Shown: piece by piece, positions 5,942 to 13,888 of the stretch
How the letters are laid out: each line of letters starts with the position of its first letter
How positions within the stretch are numbered: the first letter of the stretch is position 1
Source: JBFGCA01 sp041567315
Lineage (GTDB): Bacteria; Acidobacteriota; Thermoanaerobaculia; Multivoradales; JAHEKO01
Assembly: GCA_041567315.1 (NCBI GenBank)
Contig: JBFGCA010000109.1
Location: forward strand, 1-16,829
Reading direction: 5' to 3'
DNA: 16,829 bases
Position numbers and translations under genes: made by a program
The notes under the pieces: generated by a model
What the model saw: only the letters and a program-made list of their open reading frames with translations
Told to the model about the DNA's origin: nothing
The model's database searches: none

Positions 5942-7782
5942 CAGGGGGTGATCTCGAAGCCGTCCACCAGGAAGGCGCCGCCGGTGCCGGCCGCGGCGCC
6001 CCGCGAGCCGGCGGGTAGCCCGAGGCGCACCCACTGGATGGCCTGCCCGGCGCCGGCCAGGTCGGTGACCTCGGCCCGCACCCGGCCGGCCTTGAGGAGC
6101 CGCGCCTGGCCGTCTTCGGCGGCCGGGCCGGTGGCCCGCGACCACTCGACGGCGAGCCGCACCCGGCGGTTGGCCGGCACCCGGGTGGAGCCCACCTCGC
6201 GGAAGCCGCCGCCGTCGCGGGCCAGCAGCCGCACCCGGTAGCGCCCGCCCTGACGGCCGAGCAGCAGCCGCAGGTGGCGCCGCGCCGCCCCCAGCCGCAG
6301 GATCTCGACCTCGCCGCCGCCGAGGTCGACCCGCTGCACCTTGAGGTCGAAGCGGACCAGCAGGGTGGGCTCGCGGTCGGGCCGCCGCGACTCGACGAAC
6401 GAGCGGGCGCGGCTGCCGTCCACCGTCACCTCGAGGGCGTGGCTCGAGCCGGCGAGCCCCGGAGTCACCACCCGCACCGCGCCGCGGGTCCGCGACCAGT
6501 CGGTGGCGTCGCCGCCGTCGAAGCCGGAGGCGAAGAGCGCCCGGCCGAGCAGGCGGTAGACGGCGCCGTCGCCGGCGGCGTAGTGGACGGCATAGAGCCG
6601 CCCCGCCTCGTCCTCGCCGAACGAGCTGAGGGTCAGCCCGCTCTCCAGGAGCTGGGTGGCGAGCCAGGCGCCGGCGGCGTTGGGGCGGGCGCCCCAGACG
6701 CGGCCCGAGCAGAAGTCCCCGAAGACGTAGAAGCGCGGCAGGGTGGGCGCTGCCGGACCGCGGTAGCGGTAGCCGCCGGTGACCGAGCAGCCGAGGGCGT
6801 GGGTGTAGTCGACCACCGGCAGGGTCAGGGTGCCGTCGTCGCACCCGGTGGCGGGATCGAAGCAGGCGCTGCCCTCCATCCGGCGCCAGCCGTAGTTGCG
6901 GCCGCCGTCGCCGCCGGCGGGCTCGAAGTCGACCTCCTCCCGCCTGGCCTGGCCGACGTCGGCGACGTAGAGGTCGCCGGTCGCGCGGTCGAAGCTGAAC
7001 CGCCACGGGTTGCGCAGCCCGTAGGCCCAGATCTCCCCGCGCGCCCCGGCGACGCCGGTGAACGGGTTGTCCGGCGGCACCGCGTAGGGGAAGCCGCCGT
7101 CGACGTCGATCCGCAGCAGCTTGCCGAGCAGGGTGTCGAGGCTCTGCCCGTTGTTCTGCGGATCGCCGCCGCTGCCGCCGTCGCCGCTGGCGACGTAGAG
7201 GAAACCGTCGGGCCCGAAGGCGAGATGGCCGCCGTTGTGATTGCCGAACGGCTGGGCGAAGCGCAGCAGCTCCTCCTCCGAGCCGGCGTCGGCGCGGTCG
7301 GGATCGCCCGAGACCGAAAGCCGCGAGATCACCGAGTCGCCGTTGCCGGCGGTGTAGGAGACGTAGAACAGCCCGTTGGCGGCGTAGTCGGGGTGGAAGG
7401 CGAGGCCCAGCAGCCCGCGCTCGCCGCAGCAGGAGACCCGCGACGAGAGGTCGAGGAACGGCTCGGCCAGCAGCCCGCCGCCGTCGTGGATCAGCACCCG
7501 CCCGTCCTGGAGCACCACGAACAGCCGGCCCGAGCCGTCGCCGGCGTGGGCGAGCCCCAGCGGCCGCTCCAGCCCGCCGGCCACCAGCTCGAGCGCCAGC
7601 GCCTCCGAGCCGGCGCCGTCGCGGGGGTCGATGGTGCCGGCGCCGGCCGCCGTGGCGGCGAATGCGGCCGTCAGTCCGAGGAGCAGGTAGAGAAGGCCTG
7701 GCCGCGCGGCTATGCCCCGGGCGAGGCCGCCGCTGGCGGTCGCGCTGCCGGCGCCTCGTTGTCTGAGCGAAGTACGGCTCAT
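5941..7782 (-). CDS. Secreted PQQ-type glucose/sorbosone dehydrogenase with C-terminal extra domain
   Basis: A 613-residue exported protein. A hydrophobic signal segment at about 28-48 follows an Arg-rich N-terminus. Residues about 62-412 form a six-bladed beta-propeller of the soluble glucose/sorbosone dehydrogenase family. Visible blade motifs include ERGLLGLAFHPDY (121-133), NHNGGHLAFGPDGFLYVASG (181-200), GKLLRIDVDGG (220-230), GLRNPWRFSFD (255-265) and GRNYGWRRMEG (294-304). Such enzymes oxidise sugars in the periplasm using PQQ and Ca2+, though some relatives (HHIP-like) have lost catalysis. A Cys-Cys pair at 118-119 precedes the first motif. From about 416 (ALFASGFDGGD) to the end is a separate beta-rich module, probably a LamG-like sandwich for carbohydrate or surface binding. 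It is the first gene of a two-gene unit with the methyltransferase. PQQ binding is inferred from family only. Confidence 0.9.
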   Translation of the reverse strand: MSRTSLRQRGAGSATASGGLARGIAARPGLLYLLLGLTAAFAATAAGAGTIDPRDGAGSEALALELVAGGLERPLGLAHAGDGSGRLFVVLQDGRVLIHDGGGLLAEPFLDLSSRVSCCGERGLLGLAFHPDYAANGLFYVSYTAGNGDSVISRLSVSGDPDRADAGSEEELLRFAQPFGNHNGGHLAFGPDGFLYVASGDGGSGGDPQNNGQSLDTLLGKLLRIDVDGGFPYAVPPDNPFTGVAGARGEIWAYGLRNPWRFSFDRATGDLYVADVGQARREEVDFEPAGGDGGRNYGWRRMEGSACFDPATGCDDGTLTLPVVDYTHALGCSVTGGYRYRGPAAPTLPRFYVFGDFCSGRVWGARPNAAGAWLATQLLESGLTLSSFGEDEAGRLYAVHYAAGDGAVYRLLGRALFASGFDGGDATDWSRTRGAVRVVTPGLAGSSHALEVTVDGSRARSFVESRRPDREPTLLVRFDLKVQRVDLGGGEVEILRLGAARRHLRLLLGRQGGRYRVRLLARDGGGFREVGSTRVPANRRVRLAVEWSRATGPAAEDGQARLLKAGRVRAEVTDLAGAGQAIQWVRLGLPAGSRGAAAGTGGAFLVDGFEITP

Positions 7783-7820
7783 CTGGCCGTTCTATCTTAT
7801 GGCTGCCAGACCCCGCGCCC
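7783..7820. promoter_or_regulatory. Short divergent intergenic spacer with AT-rich core
   Basis: Only 38 bp separate the divergent sugar dehydrogenase and VWA genes. The core TCTATCTTAT (7791-7800) contains -10-like hexamers on both strands: TATCTT on plus and TAAGAT on minus. Neither has a recognisable -35 box. Neither gene has a clear Shine-Dalgarno, so both transcripts may have very short leaders. Confidence 0.3.
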
Positions 7821-8801
7821 ATGCCGACCAGATCTGTCCACTCCACCCAACCCTCTCTGGACCGGTTGCCTCCGGCACTGGCCCTGGGCCTGCTGGCGAT
7901 GTTCGTCGGGCCGGCGGTGTCGGGACCAGCCGCCGCCCAGGGGTTGGCGGAGAGCGTCGACGTCGGCTACGTGCTGGTGCCGGTGAGCGTGCGCTCGCGG
8001 GCCGGCTTCGTCGACGACCTCGAGCGCGACGAGCTGCGGCTGACGGTGGACGGACGGCCGGTGGAGATCGACGCCTTCGAGCGCGGCGCCGAGGTGCCGA
8101 TCAGCCTGGTGCTGCTCCAGGACCTGTCGGGCAGCATGGCGATGGGCGGCCGGCTGGCAACCAGCCGCGCGCTGGTGGAGTGCTTTCTCACCCGCGCCCG
8201 TCCGGCCGACCGTTTCGCCCTCGCCGGTTTCGCCGGCCGCCGGGTCGAGGTCGAGGTGCCGTTCCCCGGGGACCCCGGGGCGATCCGCGAGGCGGTCGAG
8301 CGCTGGCGGCCCTACGGCCTCACGGCGCTGCACGACGCCGTGGCGCGGTTGCCCGAGATCACCGCCGCCGGCCGCCAGCCGCGGGCGGTGGCGGTGCTGC
8401 TGACCGACGGGGCGGAGAACGCCAGCCGGCTGGATCCGGCGACCGCCCGCCGGGCGGTGAGGCAGGCCGGGCTGGCGGTCTACGTGGTGGGACTGCTGGC
8501 GCCCGCCGGCGAGCGGCCCGCGCGGCCCGGGCGCGAGGCCGAGCTGCTGCGCGAGCTGGCGGCCGAGACCGGCGGCCGCTATCTGCAGCTGGCCGGCGAC
8601 CAGTCCGCCGCCGGGGTCTGCGAGTCGATCGAGCGCGAGCTGCGGTCGCGCTACGTGCTCGGTTTCCCGCTTGCCGACGGTGGGGCCGCCCGCTACCGGC
8701 GGCTGCGGGTCGAGGTGCTGCGGCCCGGACTGCGCTACGCCTACCGGCGGGGCTACGTGGGCCGGGTGCCGGCCGGCGCGCCGACGCCCGCTGGGAGATA
8801 A
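7821..8801 (+). CDS. Secreted VWA-domain protein (acidobacterial VWFA-related type)
   Basis: A 326-residue exported protein with a hydrophobic signal segment at about 16-40 (ending PAAAQG). After a beta-rich N-terminal part (VLVPVSVRSRAGFVDDL) comes a von Willebrand factor A domain from about residue 92. The metal-ion-dependent adhesion site is intact: DLSGS (101-105), the threonine in GLTAL (near 168), and LTDGAEN with Asp196. The order, with an N-terminal strand segment about a 'domain of the self-defined property', then VWA, then a C-terminal GYRRGY-like finish, fits the VWFA-related family abundant in Acidobacteriota. The function is presumably protein-protein contact in the periplasm or on the surface; no partner is known. 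It is followed 54 bp later by an OmpA lipoprotein and then a glycosidase on the same strand. No Shine-Dalgarno precedes the ATG. Confidence 0.88.
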   Translation: MPTRSVHSTQPSLDRLPPALALGLLAMFVGPAVSGPAAAQGLAESVDVGYVLVPVSVRSRAGFVDDLERDELRLTVDGRPVEIDAFERGAEVPISLVLLQDLSGSMAMGGRLATSRALVECFLTRARPADRFALAGFAGRRVEVEVPFPGDPGAIREAVERWRPYGLTALHDAVARLPEITAAGRQPRAVAVLLTDGAENASRLDPATARRAVRQAGLAVYVVGLLAPAGERPARPGREAELLRELAAETGGRYLQLAGDQSAAGVCESIERELRSRYVLGFPLADGGAARYRRLRVEVLRPGLRYAYRRGYVGRVPAGAPTPAGR

Positions 8802-8855
8802 TCGGCAAGGCCGCCGCCGAGGGCGGTTTCGAGAAGGGTTTCGGGAGGAGGTCCG

Positions 8856-9485
8856 ATGCCGCGAGCACACCGTCTGCCGTTCACGCTGATCGTCGCCGCC
8901 CTGGTTGCCGCTCTGGCCGCCGCCGGCTGCGCCACCAAGAAGTACGTCCGCACCGAGGTCGGCTCGGCCGAGAGCCGGGCCGCCGAGCGGATGGGCGAGA
9001 TGGAGACCCAGATCGAGGAGACCCAGACCCGGCTGGGCGAGCAGGAGGAGCAGCTCGGCGAGCTGTCCAAGACCGCCCGCGAAGCGCTCGACCGGGCGGT
9101 TGCCGCCGGCCGTCTGGCCGAGGGCAAGTTCCTCTACGAGACGCTGCTGACCGACGACCAGGTCCGGTTCGGCTTCGAGAGCTCGGAGCTGAGCGCCGGC
9201 GCCGAGGCGGCGCTCGACGACTTCGCGGCCGGGCTGCAGGAGCGCAACGAGAACGTCTTCGTCGAGATCCAGGGCCACACCGACTCGACGGGCAGCGACC
9301 AGTACAACCTCGAGCTGGGCGGCAAGCGCGCCGAGGCGGTGCGCCGCTATCTCAACCTGCGGCATGGGCTGCCGCTCCATCGGATGTCGGTGATCTCCTA
9401 CGGCGAGTCGGAGCCGATCGCCGACAACGCGACCCGCGAGGGACGCTCCACCAACCGGCGGGTCGTGCTGGTGGTCCTCAAGTAA
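8856..9485 (+). CDS. OmpA-family peptidoglycan-associated lipoprotein
   Basis: A 209-residue envelope protein. The lipobox LAAAGC puts the lipidated cysteine at residue 25, after a clear signal peptide. Residues about 32-90 are charged, helical and probably coiled-coil (ETQIEETQTRLGEQEEQLGE). Residues about 100-207 are an OmpA C-terminal domain: VRFGFESSEL, then VEIQGHTDSTGSDQYNLELG, then RSTNRRV near the end. The conserved Asp of HTD and Arg of NRRV bind diaminopimelate in peptidoglycan in characterised relatives. It should tie the outer membrane to the cell wall. The start is set by a strong GGGAGGAGG six to seven nt before ATG 8856. The next gene starts 10 bp after its stop, so the two are very likely co-transcribed. 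It resembles Pal in build, but no Tol genes are nearby, so I do not call it Pal. Confidence 0.95.
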   Translation: MPRAHRLPFTLIVAALVAALAAAGCATKKYVRTEVGSAESRAAERMGEMETQIEETQTRLGEQEEQLGELSKTAREALDRAVAAGRLAEGKFLYETLLTDDQVRFGFESSELSAGAEAALDDFAAGLQERNENVFVEIQGHTDSTGSDQYNLELGGKRAEAVRRYLNLRHGLPLHRMSVISYGESEPIADNATREGRSTNRRVVLVVLK

Positions 9486-9495
9486 CGGGACCGGC

Positions 9496-10896
9496 TTGCG
9501 GTTCGCCGTCTTCCTCGCGCTGCCCGTCCTGGCCGCGGGTCTGCTGCTGCCGGCCTTCCGGCCGCCGCCCGAGGCGCCCTTCTACCTGGGGGGCATCCAG
9601 GTCAACGAGCCCGACCACGCGGTCTGGGTGGAGGCGCTGCGCTCGGCAGGTCTCGACACCGTCGCGGTGACGGTCTACGCCCGCCAGGGCGACTGGGACT
9701 CGGCCAACCTCTGGCACGAGCCCGAGGAGCCCTGGGTGGTCCACGAGGCGCGGGCGGCCCGCGACGCCGGCCTCCAGGTGGTGCTGGTGCTGCGCGTCGC
9801 CCTGGACCACGCCTTCGAGCGCAACCGCTATTTCTGGCACGGCATGATCCAGCCGCGCACCGACGCCGAGGTCGAGGAGTGGTTCGACCGCTACGAGCGC
9901 TTCGCCGTCGAGTGGGGACGGATCGCCGAGCGCCAGGGGATCGGGGTGCTGGCCATCGCCAGCGAACTCAACTCGCTGACCAACACGGTGCCGGTCGACG
10001 AGGTGCCGGGGCTCGAGGAGTACTGGTCCAACGCCGAGAAGGTGGAGCGCGAGAACGCCCGCCTGCTGGCCAACGCCGGCGAGGTCGGCGAGCGCCGGCT
10101 GTGGCTGCGGGGACGCGCCGAGCACGACGGACTCCCCGACTATCTCGACACCCGCGCCGCCGCCCACGCCGCCTGGGCGCGGCAGGTGGCCTGGCTCGAT
10201 GCCCCCGACCCGGTGGCGCGGATCAACGACCGCCGCCGGTTGCTCGAGAGCCGCTGGCAGCGCCTCGTCGACCGCGTGCGCGAGGTCTACTCGGGGACCC
10301 TGACCTACGCCGCCAATTTCGACCAGTACGAGTCCGTCTCCTTCTGGGACCGGCTCGACCTGCTCTCCGTCAACGCTTATTTCCCGCTGCGCCGCCGCTA
10401 CCAGCCCGGCCTCTCGGCGGCCGACCTCGAGGCCCAGCTCACCGCCCGCTGGCGCACCCTGCTGCGCTCGCTCGACGCCTTCCGCCGCGCGCGGGGCCTC
10501 GACGGACGCCGGGTGCTGTTCAGCGAGATCGGCTACGTGGCGCGGGCCAACTCGACGATCGAGCCGTGGGCCTCGACCGGGCTGTCGGTCGTGCCCTCGG
10601 CGGCCGGGCCGGAGGTCCTGGTCTGGGAGGACCAGCCCGCCGATCCCCGGGAGCGGGCGCTCGCCCTCAGGGCGCTCTACCGGGCCCACCTGGACGCCGG
10701 CGGCGAGCTGCTGGCGGGGCTGCTCTGGTGGAAGCTCTCGACCCGGCTCGAGCACCGTGCGGTCGAGCCGTTCGTGGCGGTGCTGGGCGCCGGCGATCCG
10801 TTGCTGGCCGAGATGCGCCCCTTCGGGGAGCGGCTGAGCGCGGACCGCTGGCGCCGGCGGCTCGCCGAGCGCGTGCACGCGGCGCTGCCCGGCTGA
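9496..10896 (+). CDS. Exported glycoside hydrolase, GH113-like TIM barrel
   Basis: A 466-residue protein with an N-terminal hydrophobic export or anchor segment (residues 2-20). The body looks like a (beta/alpha)8 glycosidase of the GH113 type (beta-mannanase and relatives in clan GH-A). Evidence: LGGIQVNEPDH at the first strand, GVLAIASELNS with the probable acid/base Glu157, LDLLSVNAYFPL at strand 6, VLFSEIGY with the probable nucleophile Glu344, and LLAGLLWWKLS at strand 8. Residues about 175-265 between strands 4 and 6 are longer than I expect for the family and rich in Arg, Glu and Ala, perhaps a helical insert. It begins with TTG 10 bp after the OmpA stop, with no strong Shine-Dalgarno, so translation is probably coupled. 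The substrate, likely a beta-linked hexose polymer, is inference. It ends 15 bp from a convergent gene. Confidence 0.82.
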   Translation: MRFAVFLALPVLAAGLLLPAFRPPPEAPFYLGGIQVNEPDHAVWVEALRSAGLDTVAVTVYARQGDWDSANLWHEPEEPWVVHEARAARDAGLQVVLVLRVALDHAFERNRYFWHGMIQPRTDAEVEEWFDRYERFAVEWGRIAERQGIGVLAIASELNSLTNTVPVDEVPGLEEYWSNAEKVERENARLLANAGEVGERRLWLRGRAEHDGLPDYLDTRAAAHAAWARQVAWLDAPDPVARINDRRRLLESRWQRLVDRVREVYSGTLTYAANFDQYESVSFWDRLDLLSVNAYFPLRRRYQPGLSAADLEAQLTARWRTLLRSLDAFRRARGLDGRRVLFSEIGYVARANSTIEPWASTGLSVVPSAAGPEVLVWEDQPADPRERALALRALYRAHLDAGGELLAGLLWWKLSTRLEHRAVEPFVAVLGAGDPLLAEMRPFGERLSADRWRRRLAERVHAALPG

Positions 10897-10911
10897 CCCG
10901 GCTCCGGGCGG

Positions 10912-11733
10912 CTACTCGAGGGCCGCCCAGTCCACCGGTTGGGGGCTGGCGTAGACCGCCGCCGGCAGCTCGTCGAAGACCGCCAGCTCGGTGTGTTCGT
11001 TCTCGCCGCGGTCGGCGGAGAGCAGGATCCCGCCGTACGGGCGCCAGTCGAGCCACGGCACCCGGAAGCGCGGCTCGGCGTCCTCGGCGCGCTCGTAGAA
11101 GTCCCACTGCTCGACCAGCCCGCTGTCGCGCGCCACGTAGACGCGGTACTTGTTCTCGGGCGTGCGGCCGACCTCGCGGAAGGTGAGCTCCACCACCTCG
11201 GCGGCGCGACCGTCCTCCATCGTCCCCTCGCCGATCCATCCCAGGGTGACCCCGGTGTCCTTGAGCTTGTAGGGCATGAACATCCAGTAGGAGTCGTTGA
11301 TCCAGGCCGACTCGCCCAGCTCCAGCAGCTTCGCCAGCTCCTCGGGGTCGGTGACCTCGCGGCCGGCGCGCCAGGCGCGGCCCTCCTTGCTGTGGAGGCT
11401 CATCAGCACCAGGTACGGCTCGCCGCTCTCGCGGTCGGTGCCCTCCACCCGGATGTCGCCCGTGTGCTTGTCCCAGACGTGGAGCCGCCGGCCGAAGAAG
11501 CGCCAGCGCAGATGGCGGGTGGCGTCCCAGGCCGCGCGCCCGCCCAGCCGCTCCATCACCCGGTCGGCGAGCTCGACCGCCCGCGGGTCGGAGCCGGCGA
11601 GGTCGAACCCCGGCGCGGGCGGGTTGCCGGTGGCGGTGTCGCCGTCCAGAAGACCGGCAGTGGCCGGGTCGATGGCCGCGCCGGCGACCAGCGCCGCGGA
11701 CGCCAGCAGTCGAGTGACAAAGACTTTCTTCAT
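10912..11733 (-). CDS. Exported protein of unknown function (DUF6503-like)
   Basis: A 273-residue protein with a signal peptide (MKKVFVTRLLASAALVAGAA) and a likely cleavage near residue 26. The mature part begins with a helix (AVELADRVMERLGGRAAWDA), followed by alternating strands such as LRWRFFGRRLHVWDKHTGD. This looks like the half-barrel, LolA-like fold of periplasmic proteins, and I recall similar uncharacterised proteins grouped as DUF6503, but the assignment is from memory of motifs. It contains many Trp and Tyr residues, no cysteine in the mature part, and no catalytic motif I recognise. AGGAGG sits 10 nt before the ATG at 11733. It is divergent from the PAS-LuxR gene and convergent with the glycosidase gene. 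A role in lipid or lipoprotein handling would be speculation. Confidence 0.8.
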   Translation of the reverse strand: MKKVFVTRLLASAALVAGAAIDPATAGLLDGDTATGNPPAPGFDLAGSDPRAVELADRVMERLGGRAAWDATRHLRWRFFGRRLHVWDKHTGDIRVEGTDRESGEPYLVLMSLHSKEGRAWRAGREVTDPEELAKLLELGESAWINDSYWMFMPYKLKDTGVTLGWIGEGTMEDGRAAEVVELTFREVGRTPENKYRVYVARDSGLVEQWDFYERAEDAEPRFRVPWLDWRPYGGILLSADRGENEHTELAVFDELPAAVYASPQPVDWAALE

Positions 11734-11743
11734 TTATGCGGGT

Positions 11744-11783
11744 CCTCCTGGTGCCCCGGCGAGCGCCGGGAACTGCGGGTTCC
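11744..11783 (-). promoter_or_regulatory. Leader with two competing hairpins before the DUF6503-like gene
   Basis: AGGAGG (11744-11749, minus strand) is the Shine-Dalgarno. Just upstream in the leader are CCCGGCG (11755-11761) pairing with CGCCGGG (11764-11770), and GGAAC (11769-11773) pairing with GTTCC (11779-11783). The two stems share bases 11769-11770, so they cannot both form fully. This could tune access to the ribosome site, but short GC-rich hairpins are common in this genome. Confidence 0.3.
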
Positions 11784-11837
11784 GGCGGCCCATGCGGCTA
11801 TGGAGATATGCACCGGTCATGATATAAGTAGCCCACG

Positions 11838-11846
11838 TGTTATAGT
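11838..11846 (+). promoter_or_regulatory. Extended -10 promoter of the PAS-LuxR gene
   Basis: TGTTATAGT is an extended -10 (TGN followed by TATAGT, five of six to consensus) at 11841-11846. No good -35 is present, as is usual for extended -10 promoters. The start site would be near 11853, four to five nt before the first ATG at 11858. Confidence 0.5.
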
Positions 11847-11857
11847 GCAGACGGTTC

Positions 11858-12589
11858 ATGCGGGCCTCTCAGGGACAGTCGCGACTGCGTCGGATCGGGG
11901 GCTCGAACCGGGCGCCCGGCAACGCCATGAGCGCCCCGGCGCTGGTCGAGCGGGCCGTCCACGCGGCGCTGGCCACCGACCGGCGGGACCGCGTGGTGGC
12001 CTGGAACCAGGCCGCCAGTCAGCTGCTGGGCCATTCCGCCAAGGAGGTCCTGGGGCGGGCGGTCACCGACATCCTGCAGCCCCACGACCTGGCCGGCAAC
12101 CGTCTGGCGGGCATGCGGCTCGACTTCTACGACATGCTGAGCCGCGGCGAGCCGGTGCGCGGCTTCGACCTCAGCGTCAGCCACGCGGCGGGCGGGCTGA
12201 TCCGGGTCGCCGTCTCGGTGGTCGTCGTTCTCGAGCCGGACGACGGCGGGTATCACGTCGTCTACCACCTGGTCCCGGTGCGGCGGCGCCGCAAGGCCGA
12301 CGAGGCCATCGAGCGCATCCTCAGCCGGTCGAACGCCGCCGGGTTGCCTTTCCTGGCCGACGGCGCAGAGAAGAAGGAGGACAAGCCGCCGGCCGCCGCC
12401 GTCCTGACCCGCCGGCAGCTCGAGGTGTTCCGCCTCATCGCCGAGGGCAAGACCACCCCGCAGATCGCCGAGTCGCTCAACCTGAGCGTCAACACGGTGC
12501 GCAACCACATCCACAACATCCTCTGCCGCCTCGGCGTCCACACCAAGGTCGAGGCGGTCTCGCTGGCGCTGCGCTACCGGCTGTTCTGA
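11858..12589 (+). CDS. PAS-domain LuxR-type transcriptional regulator
   Basis: A 243-residue cytoplasmic regulator. Residues about 26-140 form a PAS sensor domain (DRVVAWNQAASQLLGHS, then VLGRAVTDIL), a fold that binds small ligands, haem or flavin; the ligand is unknown. A charged linker at 165-178 leads to a C-terminal LuxR/GerE helix-turn-helix at about 183-240 (LTRRQLEVFRLIAEGKTTPQ, then NLSVNTVRNHIHNIL), complete through the recognition helix. There is no receiver domain or phospho-acceptor, so it is not a classic two-component regulator. The start at 11858 fits the extended -10 just upstream and would make the mRNA almost leaderless; ATG 11927 (residue 24), right before the PAS domain, is a serious alternative. 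It is a candidate regulator for nearby genes, but its own upstream region lacks the ATTTG-type sites found further right. Confidence 0.9.
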   Translation: MRASQGQSRLRRIGGSNRAPGNAMSAPALVERAVHAALATDRRDRVVAWNQAASQLLGHSAKEVLGRAVTDILQPHDLAGNRLAGMRLDFYDMLSRGEPVRGFDLSVSHAAGGLIRVAVSVVVVLEPDDGGYHVVYHLVPVRRRRKADEAIERILSRSNAAGLPFLADGAEKKEDKPPAAAVLTRRQLEVFRLIAEGKTTPQIAESLNLSVNTVRNHIHNILCRLGVHTKVEAVSLALRYRLF

Positions 12590-12630
12590 CGCCGCGCGCC
12601 GCCGCCCGCCGGCTGCGAAGACCAGGAAAA

Positions 12631-12664
12631 GAAGAGGCCCCGGCGAGCCGGGGCCTTCGAGCTT
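12631..12664. terminator. Bidirectional rho-independent terminator
   Basis: AGGCCCCGGC (12635-12644) pairs perfectly with GCCGGGGCCT (12647-12656). On the minus strand the hairpin is followed by TCTTCTTTTCC, a good T-tract for the Cys-rich protein gene. On the plus strand it is followed by TTCGAGCTTT, weaker but usable for the PAS-LuxR gene. It lies between the two convergent stop codons. Confidence 0.88.
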
Positions 12665-12681
12665 TCCGTCCGCTTGCAGGA

Positions 12682-13788
12682 CTACGAAGAGGTCCGCTGG
12701 CGCAGCGCCACGAGCGAGGCCGCGCTCAGCAGGACGAACAGCAGCAGCAGCCCGGCACCTGGCACCGTCGGGGCGCCGTTGCAGCTCGGGTCGTTGTCGG
12801 GGTCGAAGATGTTGTCGCACTGGTCGGTCTGCTCGTTGCAGCTGTCGTCGGTGCAGATGTCGCCGTCGTCGCAGTCCACCGGCGTACCCGCCTGGCAGTC
12901 GTTGTTCGGGTCGCAGGTCTCGACGCCGTTGCAGAACGCGCCGTCGTCGCACTGCGCGTCGTCCGGCGTGTTGACGCACATGTCGGTGGCGGTGTCGCAC
13001 ATGTCGGTGGTGCAGGCGACGCCGTCGTCGCAGTCGGGCGGCGTCCCCGGCTGGCACTGTCCGGTGGCGCCGGTGTCGCAGAACTCGCCGCCGTTGCAGA
13101 AGACGCCGTCGTCGCACTGCATGTCGTCGGTGCAGTCCGGGTAGAACAGGTTGCCGCTGCCGGCGGCGCCGCCGGTCGCGACGTTGTCGCAGACCGGGTC
13201 GGTGGTGTGGATGTCGTCGTCCCCGGTGTCGGCGCGGCTGCCGAAGATGCCGCAGCTCGCGCCGCCGACGCCGGCACTCGCCTGGACCCGGATCGTCGCC
13301 AGAGTCACGGCCGCGCCGGCGCCGACCGCGACCCCGCCGCCGGTGTAGTCGATGAACACCTGGTTGCTGCCGTCCCAGGTGCAGCTGTTGACGCCCGGGG
13401 CGTTGGAGACGCAGCCGTTGCCCCCTACCGGCACGAAGGTCAGGGTGCCCGGTAGGGTCACGGCGCAGGGCGTGTCGTCACAGGCCAGGGTCGCCGTGGT
13501 GATGCCGCCGCCGCCCATCTCTTCCTGCAAGGTGATCGCCACCGGATTGGCGGCGGCGTCGGTGCTGGTGTTGGTGAAGACGTAGCTGATGTCGATCTGA
13601 TCTCCCGGCTGCAGACCGCCGGCGCAGGAGAAGCCCCCGGTGGGGACCAGTCCGAGCGACCCGCTGGCGAAGCAGGTGACCTCGAACTGCGCAGTGGCCG
13701 GCGCCGCTACGCCGAGGACGGCGAGCAGGAGCGCGCCGGCGAGCAGCGCTGGGCAGTTGAATCGTCGACGGGGGCTCGCGTAGGTCAT
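12682..13788 (-). CDS. Secreted Cys-rich repeat protein with C-terminal membrane tail (paralogue A)
   Basis: A 368-residue exported protein of no known function. A signal peptide (about 12-34, ending PATAQ) leads to a domain at about 36-219 with nine cysteines (39, 55, 103, 108, 126, 136, 179, 200, 219). The same domain occurs in the gene at 15081. Residues about 220-336 are Cys/Asp-rich repeats such as CDDGVFCNG, CDDGVACTTDMC and CDDGDICTDDSC, like the Dictyostelium-type CTDC repeats seen in many bacterial surface proteins and probably disulfide- or calcium-stabilised. The C-terminus is a tripartite tail: TVPGAG, a hydrophobic helix (LLLLFVLLSAASLVAL), then basic RQR. This resembles the protein-sorting tails of the IPTL/PEP-CTERM kind. 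ATG 13788 is preceded by GGAAGGAGG nine nt upstream; a GTG one codon earlier is equally spaced. It is served by promoter P1 and the downstream bidirectional terminator. Confidence 0.88.
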   Translation of the reverse strand: MTYASPRRRFNCPALLAGALLLAVLGVAAPATAQFEVTCFASGSLGLVPTGGFSCAGGLQPGDQIDISYVFTNTSTDAAANPVAITLQEEMGGGGITTATLACDDTPCAVTLPGTLTFVPVGGNGCVSNAPGVNSCTWDGSNQVFIDYTGGGVAVGAGAAVTLATIRVQASAGVGGASCGIFGSRADTGDDDIHTTDPVCDNVATGGAAGSGNLFYPDCTDDMQCDDGVFCNGGEFCDTGATGQCQPGTPPDCDDGVACTTDMCDTATDMCVNTPDDAQCDDGAFCNGVETCDPNNDCQAGTPVDCDDGDICTDDSCNEQTDQCDNIFDPDNDPSCNGAPTVPGAGLLLLFVLLSAASLVALRQRTSS

Positions 13789-13888
13789 CACGGGAATCCT
13801 CCTTCCAACCGGCCCGCTGCCGGGCCGTGGCACGCCACCGCCCGACAGGCCGGCTCAGCGCCGCGACCTGGAACAGCTATGTTTACTA

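Noticed and set aside
5087..7846. A 919-codon open frame on the minus strand spanning two genes
   Set aside because: Only its last 284 codons (5941-5087) are real methyltransferase. The rest is Arg-rich out-of-frame reading of the sugar dehydrogenase gene, a usual artefact at this GC content.
9478..10878. A 466-codon antisense frame opposite the GH113-like gene
   Set aside because: It mirrors the sense gene's high-GC third positions, has no recognisable domain, and the sense frame has signal peptide and catalytic motifs.
10897..10911. Terminator between the convergent glycosidase and DUF6503-like genes
   Set aside because: The gap is 15 bp of GC-rich sequence without a convincing stem plus T-tract.
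11819..11824. Minus-strand TATCAT as -10 box of the DUF6503-like gene
   Set aside because: It is five of six to consensus, but no -35 or extended -10 accompanies it and the region overlaps the opposite promoter. Too weak to list.
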